From Combretum micranthum (Eukaryota; Streptophyta; Magnoliopsida; Myrtales; Combretaceae), in contig JAMXBD010000094.1 in NCBI GenBank assembly GCA_024138025.1, forward strand, positions 1,674,001 to 1,738,000: DNA of 64,000 nt, read 5' to 3'. The stretch's first letter is position 1, and the number at the start of each line of letters is the position of its first letter. The notes beneath the pieces are model-generated. The model had not been told where the DNA came from, made no database searches, and saw only the letters and a list, made by a program, of their open reading frames with translations. The translations under genes were made by a program, and so were the position numbers. Below are positions 11,563-22,000 of this stretch, piece by piece.

Positions 11563-12376
11563 TGCATGATTATGTTAAGTATATAAGAGATAAGTTTTCA
11601 AGAATAAAAACATTGAAAGGTTATATAGAAAGAAGAAGAAAGGAATTGGACTATTGGAAAAGAGATATAAAAGAATTGAGGCATTAGAAAAAGGGAAACA
11701 TTAAACAGGATCTGAAGAAAAGGAACTTTTAAAGAATCATAAAACGACTCTTTGGATAATAGGCCAAATAGAAAAGGACATAGAAAGGATGAGTCAAAGG
11801 ATAGATTGTTATGAAGGTCTAATAATAATTATAATAGGATGAGTGCAAGTTTTGATAGGATCATAGAAAGTAGTAGTTATAATAGGAAGCTTTATGATTT
11901 CTTGTAAGCTGTAGATAATTTAGAAATTTTAAGTATAGAAAAGGTTCAAGGTTATATATATGAACTAGGTTTAGAAATAGAAATTAATCTCACAAATTTG
12001 AATGAAAAAGTTAAAGAAGTAGGTGAAGAGTTTATACACATCTACAAGTTAATAGCAAATGATAGGTTGTGTATTTATCTTAAGGAAGGTTTTGAAAGTA
12101 CCTTACAAATTTAAAGGACAAAGAAGGCACAAATGGATTAGGAAAGCAGTTGAGTTGGATTAGCTTAATAGATCCTTGCATACTTTCCAGTATAAAGCTT
12201 CATGATTAAGAGATTTGATTGGTTAGCATAATAGGATACAAGTAGGAGACAATAGTTTTTCTCATCTATGTTATTTTAAGCATTTACCATATTTGTTGCA
12301 TTCACATAATAGGTAGTTAAATAGCATTGTAGATTTAATTATATCTTTTAGTACAACTGTCCATAAGGATTTATAC
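11563..12376 (+). pseudogene. Broken helical coding remnants
   Basis: Short open pieces in all three frames keep the same lysine- and glutamate-rich helical composition as the fragments on either side (for example IEKDIERMSQRIDCY near 11,770). Stops and frameshifts separate them. I treat them as the decayed middle of the upstream pararetroviral ORFs. Confidence 0.35.
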
Positions 12377-12565
12377 ATGTTATATACGACTCACAATCAT
12401 CTAGGAAAATGGATGAAAAGAAAAGATAAACAAGTAAAGGAGGTGATAGAAAAGATAGATTATATAAAAGGAACACAAGTTGATATAGAAAGGAAATTGA
12501 AGCAGTTAGAACATATAAAGGCTATAAGACAAGCACAGAAGGAAGAAGTAAGGAATAACAAATAA
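12377..12565 (+). pseudogene. Coiled-coil ORF fragment
   Basis: This is a 62-codon fragment with a charged helical pattern (KEVIEKIDYIKGTQVDIERK) like that at 11,353. It ends at a stop, and similar sequence continues downstream in another frame. It is part of the same decayed upstream ORF set of the pararetrovirus remnant. Confidence 0.4.
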
Positions 12566-12729
12566 TTAGTAATAAAGGAGTTAAAGAAATAAGCCAACAG
12601 GTTAGCTAACTTAGGAAAAAGTACAGAAGAATGGTACAATAAATAAAGAAGACATTGTTAGGATGACCAGTCATGATGGTTTAGATGTAGATGGGGATTA
12701 CATATTTACTTTAGAAGATACAAAAGAAT

Positions 12730-13002
12730 TTGCACAACCACATAAAGGGTTTTTGTGGAAATATAGAACCAATAAGTGATATTATAAAGGCAACTATTAG
12801 GCAAAATAATACAATTATAGTATTACTGGTTAGGCTTCATCAAAAGGTTAACAATTTAAGTCATAGCCTAGAAGAAGTTTTGAATAGGAAAGGCATAGAA
12901 GAGAATAGTTCTAATCACCAAAACAACTTAGAGGAGATAATAGGCAGACTAGAAAGGTTACCAGTTGAAAGGAAAGCAAATAAACCAAGACTTATTTTAT
13001 GA
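12730..13002 (+). pseudogene. Coiled-coil ORF fragment upstream of the movement-protein region
   Basis: This 90-codon open stretch has a leucine- and asparagine-rich helical segment (LHQKVNNLSHSLEEVLNR) and a basic end (ERKANKPRL). It directly precedes the frame that leads into the movement-protein-like region. It could be the N-terminal part of the large polyprotein or a small separate virion-associated protein. No catalytic motif is present. Confidence 0.4.
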
Positions 13003-13033
13003 AAGGAGAGTGGAAGTCTCTTTCAAAATGAAC

Positions 13034-14272
13034 ATGTTTCAAGAATCATGAGAACCACAGGAAACTAGGGTTGTAGAAGAAGGTGAAGAAAGAAATAACA
13101 GGCAAGGAGAAAGACATAACAGGCAAGACAATGCTAGGTTTTTAGATAGGTTTAGACCATTTTCTGGAGAATCACATACTTTGCAATCACCAAGACCTAG
13201 TATAAGTTCTGTCGAAACAACCTCTAGAGTAGGAGTTTTAGATAGAATAAACATTGGAAGATGAAGACAAGGAGATCACATGATACATTTGGAAGAAGCA
13301 GAAGACATAGATAGAGATGTTCAGATCTATTCGAACCATGCCATTACCCTTTTAAATCCCAGAAGATTGTATCAAGCAGGAATCTTAAGTTGGAAAATAA
13401 GATTGTTTAGGTCAAATAGGGAAGAAATGATTTCAGTCACAACATGATCATTAAATATAAGATTAGTCACAAATGAATCTTTAAGGCAGCTGAAAAAGTT
13501 AGGAAAAACTTTAGTTCACCTTGGACTAATAGTCATAGGAGTTAGAAGATTAATAAGAGAAAAGGTAGGAAAGGTTTTGGTAATGTTAACGGATAAATCA
13601 TGGAAATGTGATCTAAGAAAGTCTATATTTGCAACCATAGACATAGATATAAATAGTGGAAAGGGACTGTTTTATTGTGCACCTAATTTTATGGTTTTAA
13701 TAAACAACCTTAGCAATATCGAAGTAGGGCTTCAAAGCAAAGGATATGAAGATCATATAGGTGAAAACTTGCTTATAAATATTGGCTTTATTTGTGAAAT
13801 AACAAATAATAGTGAAATATCTTATAAGCTTAATATAAAAGGAATCATAGATGCAATGGCAACAAAATAAATAAAAATGATAGACCTAATGGAAATAGAT
13901 TCTTTTGCTTTAGAGGGAGAAGAGTGGAATGTAAATAGGAGCATGGCAAGTGAAACACAAAGAGTTCCTATAGGAAATTTGATGTATCCAAACCCAAATG
14001 GCACATATTCATTGAGATTTATATCCTATGATGATATACCAAGATCCACAGGTGATGAGGATAATGTGTTAGAAAATTTTAATCAAACCTTGAAAGATAG
14101 GGAAACATTAAGAATGATGAATGTGCTAGAACAGATAGACATTTCAGGATGGAAAAGAAATAGGACTTCAACTTCTAGTTGTGTTGATGACATAATTAAG
14201 AAGATAAAGGAAATGGAAAAGTATCTTAATGCTAGATACAATTCTTATGCACAGGAAATAAAGGCTAATTAA
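13034..14272 (+). pseudogene. Caulimovirid movement-protein-like region
   Basis: One frame runs through this block with stops at 13,262, about 13,445 and 13,868. Its centre has the look of the caulimovirid branch of the 30K movement-protein superfamily: a W-x-C-DLRKSI segment, an aspartate within IDIDINSG, then GLFYCAPNFM and a short GYEDHIGENLLINIGFICE stretch. Such proteins bind nucleic acid and widen plasmodesmata so the virus can pass between cells. An acidic, less conserved segment follows to 14,272 (SYDDIPRSTGDEDN), which may link to the coat protein. The stops make it non-functional as it stands. Confidence 0.6.
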
Positions 14273-14454
14273 TGGAGTCTTAAAAAGGAAGAAGATGATA
14301 CAAATGACGAAGAACCACTAAGACCAATTTAATACTAGAAAGATGGGTTTTTGATAGGACATGAAGAAGACCCTATTCCTTATGAAATATGGTTGGAAGA
14401 AAAAGGAATTTTAGTAGAAATGCAAGAATTGAGGTTTAAAAAGAAAATAGAAGA

Positions 14455-15887
14455 ATGAGATGTTTATTGTTTTGGAAAAGAAACCAAAGAAAGGGAGATT
14501 TATTAGAATTAGCAAATGAAGTTATGCAAATGAAGAAAGACTTTGAGTCTATGCAAGATTTTAATTCAGAAATAAGTTCAGAAGGAGATATTGAGACCAT
14601 AAAACATGTATTTGAAAATGTTATGATGGATAATAATGAAGACACAGGGTCTAATACAATTCCCTCTATAGCAACATATAGAGGACAAGACATGTGGGAA
14701 GGAATCTCAAGTAGAGTACCTTATACTCATTATGTTGAAAGAGAGCCAGGTGAAAGGATGTATAAAGGAAAAAGGATACCATTTGAAACACTAGACAAAA
14801 GGAACTTGATAGACAATGGAAGAATCCTCAACATAAGTGCATACGATCCGCAAAGTTGGGGACCCTTAGTTGATAATTGGACGCAAATGGTAGTCAAGGC
14901 ATGGAGAGATAGTCCTTTAACAAAAGATACATACCGGATGTACATATATTTAGAATCTTTCTTAGGAGAAACTGCAAGAGCAATATAGGAATCTCATAAG
15001 AAAAATTTTCCACAACATGTAGCCACAAATAAAGCTTTAAGTGCTAATGCATATAATTTTTATAGCAAGATAAGAGTAGTGTTAACAAGAGAAGCACCAT
15101 AGATTGGTGGATATGACCAACAAAGGGATGCTATTAGGAATTTAGAGCAGTTGCAAATAAAGGATTGGTATTTTGTTAAAAGATATATATAAGAATTTTT
15201 CTATAGTTGTATCATTGCTGGCTACTATTATGAAAAGTTGATAGCACATAAGTTGTTTTTAAAGTTACCAGGACCATTAGGAGCAGAAGTGTATAAAGAA
15301 TGGAAGGAAAAGGTTGAACCAACTCTAGGAGAAGAGTTAAATAACTTATGGAAAAGAATAAAGTTTCTTGTAGATAAGTTAATAAAAAAATGTACAACTT
15401 TACAAATAAACAAGCAATTAAAAGGAGGAAATTACAATTTCTGTCAAATTATTTATACTTTATAAGTATATGGAGCAAGAGAAATAAAAGGAGGCCAAAA
15501 CTAGAGTATAGACCTAAAAAGAAATATTTTGCAAAGAAAAGTAGAGCAAGAAAGCCATGATTAAAGCAAGATAGACATATAAGGAAATACAATAAAAACA
15601 AAGTTTATAAGAATAAATTAAAGTGTTATACTGATAATGAGGAAGGACATATGGTAAAGGCATGTCCTAAAAGGCATAATAGTAACACTATAGCAAGCAT
15701 TTTAGTGGAATGCATGAATGAAGATATATTGGCAATAGATGAAGACATGAGTGACACAGAAACAATCTATAGTATACTATCAATAAGAGATCAACAGGGA
15801 GTGATGATGGAAGAATCTAATAGTGAGGATGAAAATGATATTACAGAAATATTCCTAAAACAAAGTTATCATAATCCTTACAAATAA
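14455..15887 (+). pseudogene. Caulimovirid coat-protein-like region with zinc-knuckle remnant
   Basis: The region reads in one frame from 14,455 to 15,465 (stops at about 14,986, 15,101 and 15,190) and then in another frame to 15,887. The first part is a W-, Y- and charge-rich domain (PQSWGPLVDNWTQMVVKAW). It is followed by a strongly basic tract and a CCHC-type motif at about 15,630-15,670. In that motif the second cysteine is replaced by aspartate, while the EEGH and final CPK are kept. In the family this part forms the capsid and packages the genome. The acidic tail (SEDENDITE) is typical of the C-terminal side. Frameshift and stops show decay. Confidence 0.6.
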
Positions 15888-16039
15888 TAAATAGGAATAA
15901 AGTATCAATATGAAAAGGTTGAATTGCTAAATAGGATGTTACAAGACATAAGAAATATAATGATGAACACAAGAGAAAACATAGAAGGTTGTAGGCATAA
16001 TTGGACTCAAGGAAGTGGATCAGAAGACCATCCATGCAA

Positions 16040-17152
16040 ATTTCGTTCTAGATATCCGATAACCGAACTCCTTATTAGGGTCCACCTAGTAGTATGGTAT
16101 CATCATAGTATGCCAGAGAGCTCGTCTGCCCACTTGCCACTTAAGCGATCGAGTCTAGCCTTTAAGCTTTGCATGATGGTTTTATTGATCGCCATGACCT
16201 AACTACTATCTTGAAGGTGAGCCACTGACGTATAGTGTACTGTGATCTTGTACGTAGAATTGTAATCCTTAATTCTCTTTAAGTTGAATTGTTTTCCATT
16301 GTCCATCACAATGGAGCAAGGGACTCTGAACCTTACCAAGATGTTTGTGTACATGAAATGTAGAAGATTCTTGTTTGTGACTTTTGCTACTATTTCGACT
16401 TCTACCTATTTCGTAAAATAATCGCATCTCACTATGATGAATTTTCTCTGTCCCGTTGAAGGAGGAAAAGGGCTAAGGATATGGAGTCTCCACATGGCGA
16501 ATGGCCATGACTCGTAAGGCATAGCAGATTCAAATTGGGATCGTGGTTGATAGGGGCGATTATTTTACACTGCTTGCATCACTGTACGATATCCTTGGCA
16601 TCGGTATGCATTATTGGTCAGAAGTAGCCAGTTTACACCACCTCAGGTGTGCAGTGACTAAGCTTTGATGTGGTTGCTACATTCGCTGGTGTGGAGGTCT
16701 TCCAAGATTTATTGTCCTTCCTTTAGATGCAAGCATTGGAGTAAAGGAAGCTGAAAACACTTCTGTACAACACTCTGCTGATCAGAGTGTAATTAGCTGC
16801 CATAAACATTAATTTTTTCACCTTGGCTCTATTTGAGGGCAGGGTCCCATCCCTGAGGTATATCTCTATTCTTATCGGATATATTTTTGTGCCTTTTCTC
16901 TCATCTATTAGAGCATAGTGAGTTGGCATTTTGAGATGGAGTCGAAGAATGGACTTTCCACGAAGACTCCTTATTTGATGGCTTCCAGGGCCATTCATTG
17001 GTTGAGGTTTAGGATTTCTAAACATGCTTTGTTAAACCTTTCTAAGTAATCTCTCAAGGTATTACCTTACCCCCATCGTATTGTACAGAGGTATAGGGCA
17101 TTCTTCTAGTGGTTTGCTCACCATAAAGGCAAAAAGAGGTCGCTAAGTTAAG
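16040..17152 (-). mobile_element. Tat-like Ty3/gypsy element, RNase H-integrase part
   Basis: Read on the minus strand, 16,735-17,020 gives the linker typical of Tat-lineage polyproteins (GTKIYPIRIEIYLRDGTLP, then ANYTLISRVLYRSVFSF). Zinc-finger-like and core integrase remnants follow toward lower coordinates, with a VMDNGKQFN motif at about 16,287-16,313 that matches the second catalytic-site region. The final part (ARLDRLKWQVGRRALW) resembles the end of the core. Several frameshifts and stops are present. The 3' LTR and polypurine tract are missing: the element ends abruptly at the pararetrovirus junction. Its 5' half lies beyond the solo LTR at 20,028-21,377. Confidence 0.65.
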
Positions 17153-20027
17153 TGTTAAGACCTGACCTATTTAATCCTAAAATTAAACAAGTCAAGTCCC
17201 TAACCGCATATAATATTTTCATATTATATGTAAGGTTGCCCTAAAATTACTTGTTTATGTTGATTGTTTGTTTAATACCACTATACCTTTATAAAAAAAA
17301 ACTTTTAAAACAGAGATTACTCACATGAGCAATCTATACATATTTACATTAAAACAAAACATTACAAAAGCTTGTGTCAATCTTATGACACAACAAAAAA
17401 AGATTTCATCTTGTTTAACCCTAATAAGAAAACAAACTTTAGAAACTCTTTATACAACACGAGGCTTAACTAACAAGCCTTCTATACAAAATACATTTAA
17501 GTTTCCAAAACATCTTTCTACAAGAACTTCTTCTTAAACCACTTGCCACTCAGAATCCTACTTGTCCCATCATCCAAGAATTTCTCCCAGTTTGTCCCAT
17601 ATCCCAAATCATCATAACAGTTATCATCATCACCTGACAAGAAACATCAGCGAGCCAAAGGCCCAGTACGTAACAACGAAACCAAAGATGAAATGGCAGG
17701 CAAGCTTAAATTAATGCAATGTAACAACTTAATATCTCATTTTATCTTTCTTTAATATTTATTAAACAAATCAACATTGGAATACTCAAACTCCGAGACA
17801 ATCTAGGGAAATCTGGGGTCCTGAGTAACGCTTTCGATGCTTAGGGGTTGATATAAGTAGCTCGAATACCTATATCTCCTAGATAGCTTTACAAAGAAAA
17901 AGTAATCTCATTTAGGGTTCATAGCCATTACTCAACTTTACTTAACTTAATCTATAATATAAAATAATTCACATGCTCCTATAAACATTGAATTAAATTA
18001 TCTTATTTCCTCTTAAGATGAGTAAATGTTACACCGTTACTGCATTCCCTGTCGATTACCCACCGAGCCATTTAAAAAAGAAGTCACCATTGCATCATGG
18101 TATGAAGTCATTGCATTATGACAAGTAGCCTAAGCGCCTATTCTAACATGTCATTGCATCATGACATGTTTGCCACTCCTCGGACCGGATGTAAAGGCAA
18201 AAAACATAATCAATTCACGTAAAACTTAAGCCGTCTTGAATTTAAGTCAATTCAAAGTATGCCTATCCTAACAAACATTCAAGCAAGTCACTGCATACTT
18301 ATGTTATGAAGAGAATCAATAGGAGCACTCAAAAGAGGATTAATGGAAGAACTCAAAGGAGTATCTATCACTTTTACAAGAAAAATAAACTCAATTAACA
18401 TTTCTACTTTGTTTTATGCATAAAACATAACTAAATCTAAGTCTAGCACTCATGGAATTTCAAATAAATATGACACAAAGTCATAACATATCATTTATAC
18501 ATTTATCAAGATCATACAAGCTCACAAAATCATCATTACACATCAGATATCATTAATCTATCTCATTTTAGTCTAAAAAGATCTATTTCCTAAGCAATCA
18601 CACACTTAACATGCAAAAACGAGTTTTTGAACTTTGTTTGGAAAATGTATGAGCTGGAAAGAAATGAAATTTAAGCATTGATAATTTTGAAATTTGTAAA
18701 AACTCAAGACAAAAAATTTGTAGATCTCTTTTTAAGCTTTCCAACACATTTTGAATCACCTCAATGGGAGGTTTTATGAAAAAGTTATGGTTAAAATATG
18801 AAATAGTATTTCGTTAGGGAAAACATGAGTCACGATCGTGATTTTTGGAAAGCTGTCATAAAACGGTTTTTGAGCTAAGAATCACAATCGTGATTTTTGA
18901 GTTATAAAGTTTTTGACCAAGCCAAGGCTACCAAGGGATGAATCACGTTCGTGATTCATGAAATTTGTCCAACCTAAGCTTACCAAGGCTTGTATCACGC
19001 TTGTGATTTGCTTCTTAATAGCCTATACGAACTCTCTTGTTTTTCATACTCTTTTTTTTTTATCAAACATTTGGACATTCTACTTAACTTCAACACAAAC
19101 CAAACACTTCTAACATTACTCCCACACTTCAAAACTCAATAAACAACATTCTAAACACATTGTTACACTCTTTTACACTTCTAACCAGTTTTTTTCCTTT
19201 TAAACTTCACATAACTTAACCTACTCAAAATCAACTTCAATCTTTACCAACACTTCTCACTACTTCCATAACACATATAACAAGTCCATATAATATCAAA
19301 ACACAACCCAACGTTCATTAGCACATAAAACCATTCAAATCCATATATGATTTCAAACTCATGCTAACATGCATTTAAGTCCTAAAGCAAAAGAAAGAGT
19401 AAGAAAGAACTTATAAACTTGTATTACTTACATGGAAAAAGCTTTAACTTGTAGAGAAACACTTAGGCTTAGAAGATTTCTTTGCTAAGGATTTGAGCTA
19501 GTTGTTTGGGTAAAAGAAGAAAACAAATGAAGGAGGTAAAGTGGCATTTTTCGGGTGGAATTTTTAGGTTGCCAAAAGAGGGTCTTTTTGATCAATATAA
19601 GGCTCATATATATCTTAAACTTTGACTTTTGGGTATATAATGTGTTAGGCTTTGTTTGCCTTAATTTGGACTTAAAATAAGCTTAAAAATTGGCTTGAAT
19701 TGTAGTGAAAATTCTGCTAATAATTTTAGACATTTCAAAAGTTGTTTTGATAACTTTAAACATAACACATACATATTAATTCATAAAAGACACAAACATT
19801 AATTACACTATACGCATATTAATATACATAAAACAATAGCATTAATAACATAATATTAATTCATACCTACTACTAATACAAATGTCATGCTAACAAGAAA
19901 ATAGATATAATTCAAATTCCATTTTCATACACTCATTTCATACATCAAATTCACTTCAAACTTACTATTTAGAACTAATATTATATATACATGAAATTTA
20001 AATTATTAAATAAATTAGGTTATTTCA
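17153..20027 (-). mobile_element. Solo LTR (2,875 bp) inside the Tat-like element
   Basis: It starts TGTTAAGACC and ends GGTTATTTCA, so it has TG...CA ends. The 5 bp on each side are identical (TTAAG at 17,148-17,152 and 20,028-20,032). There is no internal coding region, primer site or second LTR, which fits recombination between two LTRs. The minus strand is probably sense, because a pyrimidine-rich leader-like stretch (TTTGTTTTCTTCTTTTACCC) is read in that direction. Related words in the same order occur in the LTR at about 50.6-56.4 kb in opposite orientation. Two short open frames in it are not coding. Confidence 0.85.
18830..19006. repeat. Four spaced palindromes (ATCACGNNCGTGAT type) in the solo LTR
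   Basis: Variants of the palindrome TCACGATCGTGA occur near 18,831, 18,882, 18,941 and 18,992, spaced about 50-60 bp apart. Between them, words such as CCAAGGCTNACCAAGG also recur, so this is a short tandem array with a palindromic core. It may be a protein-binding array in the LTR promoter or leader, or just repeat expansion. Confidence 0.7.
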
Positions 20028-21005
20028 TTAAGTGAACAAGATGACTGTATTTGGTTTAATCTTGTTGAACCAAAATCAATCCATGCCTCAAAAGGTAGTG
20101 GGGAAAGTCTTGCACCATACAATGTTTGAAAAATTATGTATCACCATGATGGAATGGAATTGGGTGATGAGATTTTTTGGGGTCGATTGCTTCATGATAA
20201 GATTCCAAGATGGGGAGTCAAGCTATGTTCTAAAGCACTTCATATTAAACTTCCATTGTAAAGGGTGTCTTCCTTGGGAGAGCCTTGGCATTAGGCTCAC
20301 TCCTAAAGCTTTCTTTTGATGGTGGACAACCTCTTCATCATATCCTTGATTTCTTTAAGGGTGCACTCTTTGTCAGAACCTTATCGGACCTTGTTGGTGA
20401 GTGGCATGGGTGCAGTGTCCTTACAAGCTTGAGTTGAGCCAAGTGCTACACGTTCCATCTTTGTCGATCGTCCATCATTCACTAGGTATTTTGAGGAAGT
20501 TTGGGCAGAGTATTGGGATACTGTGTGTCTTTGTAACAAGTGAGACGTGGCTCTCATTGGGTTTTTGGAAGCAACGGTCCTCGGTATGCATTTGAGAGCG
20601 GTCTTGAGTTGCGAAACCATTCCCTAGTAGAGGTGTTGGCTCGCGGTGACACCATAGTATGTCAATGGTTTCTTTCAGGTGACTCCTCATCAAGTTTGTA
20701 TGTTGGAGGGGTTCTAGAGGCACTCCGCCATGCATTGGAAGCTTGTTCTTCCAAATATAGGTTATTTAACCCTTCCAACTCATGTAGGTCTTAAAAATTG
20801 GCATTCATGGCAGCCGATGGTTTAGGGTATGGTAGCTTAAGAGCTTCACATCTATTGGAGAAAACATAGATTGCGTGGGAGCAGAATGAGTTGATTTTTG
20901 CTCCGTTGTGGTATTGGCATCATCAGAAATAGGAATTTCCTTTGTAGCAATACTCTAAGGGTTTTAGTGGAAGAAATAATGAGAGAAAAAGAAGAATGAG
21001 GAACA
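20028..21005 (-). pseudogene. Tat-like gag remnant
   Basis: On the minus strand this stretch resumes the Tat-like element after the solo LTR. Broken frames give gag-like pieces such as TPPTYKLDEESPERNH and REWFRNSRPLSNAY. The REWF...S pattern is what Tat-lineage gag proteins show before their nucleocapsid part. It sits next to the leader motif at 21,006. Stops and frameshifts are frequent. Between this and the integrase part there is no room for protease and RT, so a large internal deletion occurred as well as the LTR insertion. Confidence 0.5.
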
Positions 21006-21020
21006 TTCCCACAGACGGCC
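21006..21020 (-). promoter_or_regulatory. Tat-lineage leader motif next to the 5' LTR
   Basis: The minus strand reads GGCCGTCTGTGGGAA. GCCGTCTGTGGGAA-type sequence is the conserved start of the internal region of Tat-lineage elements. It places the 5' LTR immediately to the right in window coordinates. Confidence 0.65.
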
Positions 21021-21377
21021 TACGTGTTGCATGAGCTGAAAATGCTGGTAGCGATGGGTTCTCACAAGCACAAAAAAGCGGTTAGAGACGCACGAGGGGG
21101 TGCTCGGTGCATTCACTTCGATGCTTAAGCTAGTTTATGGGTCCTTCCTTCAAAGAAAAATTGTACTAATAGAGAAGCTTATGGAATTCCCCACCTCCTA
21201 AATAGGAAAGAGGGTATTTATAGTGTTTAGGGTCATACCAGGATGGGTCCATTCAATCTTTTTAGACTAGGGCGAGTTTCTACCTAGTAGCTGACCTAGT
21301 ACCTAAGGTAATGGAGGTACCCAAACCGAGTGGCTACCATAAGGAGTATGGATGGGTTGGTTATATGCCCCCGATCA
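21021..21377 (-). mobile_element. 5' LTR (or its remnant) of the Tat-like element
   Basis: On the minus strand a TATAAATA box lies at about 21,214-21,221, followed by AAGCATCGAAGTGAATGCACC. A related layout is seen at about 46,540-46,680. The LTR would end on the right with CCCCCGATCA, that is TGATCGGGGG on the minus strand. This end overlaps by two bases the CACTA-type end that begins at 21,376, so either the LTR stops here or the CACTA element interrupts it. Confidence 0.5.
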
Positions 21378-22000
21378 CTACAAGAAATTTGCTATATTGT
21401 GACAAGAAGAGAATTTGTCACTTCAAACCAAATAAAAGAGTGAACTTGTGGAAAAAAAAAAGTATTTGTCATAAAAAAAATTTTATTATAATCTCTCATC
21501 ATAAAACCTTTCTACCATATTTTTGGCACCAATGTAAAAGTCATATTGTGATAAATATTTCATCACTAAATTCTCTTGTCACCCCATATAAGTATATATG
21601 ATATTTTCATAAGTTTTTTGTGATAATATATACTATTTACTGTCACAAAATAAATTTATCATTACAAGTATATTATTTTAACAACAGTGACAATTTATAT
21701 TTATTACTATATATTTATATATTTCTACAATTATCATTTTAATGTGACAAAATGATATCATGATAAAATTAAGTTTGTCACCTTAAAAAATCCTTTAACC
21801 GATTATGATAAATTAATAATGATGAAAATATATATTTAATTCATCAAAATTGAAAATTATATGATACCTAAATTTATATCATACGTGAATTTTTAACAAT
21901 AAAAAATTCCAACAATAATCATGTGACTATTTTTTTCATAACTAAAATTTTGACAAAAAAAATCACACCACAAAAAAATTTGGTTTTTGTTACTAGATAT
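21376..22000. repeat. Left subterminal repeat region of the CACTA element
   Basis: About nine TTTGTCAC/TGACAAA words occur in both orientations in 600 bp. In CACTA elements such subterminal repeats are the transposase-binding sites. Confidence 0.65.

Larger units (their letters stand above)
10375..16039 (+). mobile_element. Endogenous pararetrovirus remnant (Caulimoviridae), truncated
   Basis: The order is primer site, a leader of roughly 0.9 kb, coiled-coil ORF fragments, a movement-protein-like region, then a coat-protein-like region with a basic tract and a zinc-knuckle remnant. This is the order of the 5' two-thirds of several caulimovirid genera. Protease, reverse transcriptase and RNase H are absent: the sequence stops at about 16,039 against a Tat-like retrotransposon. 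Frames are interrupted by many stops and shifts, so it is an old non-functional integrant. The genus cannot be settled by eye. Confidence 0.7.

Noticed and set aside
18830..19006. CRISPR-like array
   Set aside because: Only four divergent palindromic units, the setting is a plant LTR, and there are no unique spacers of even length.
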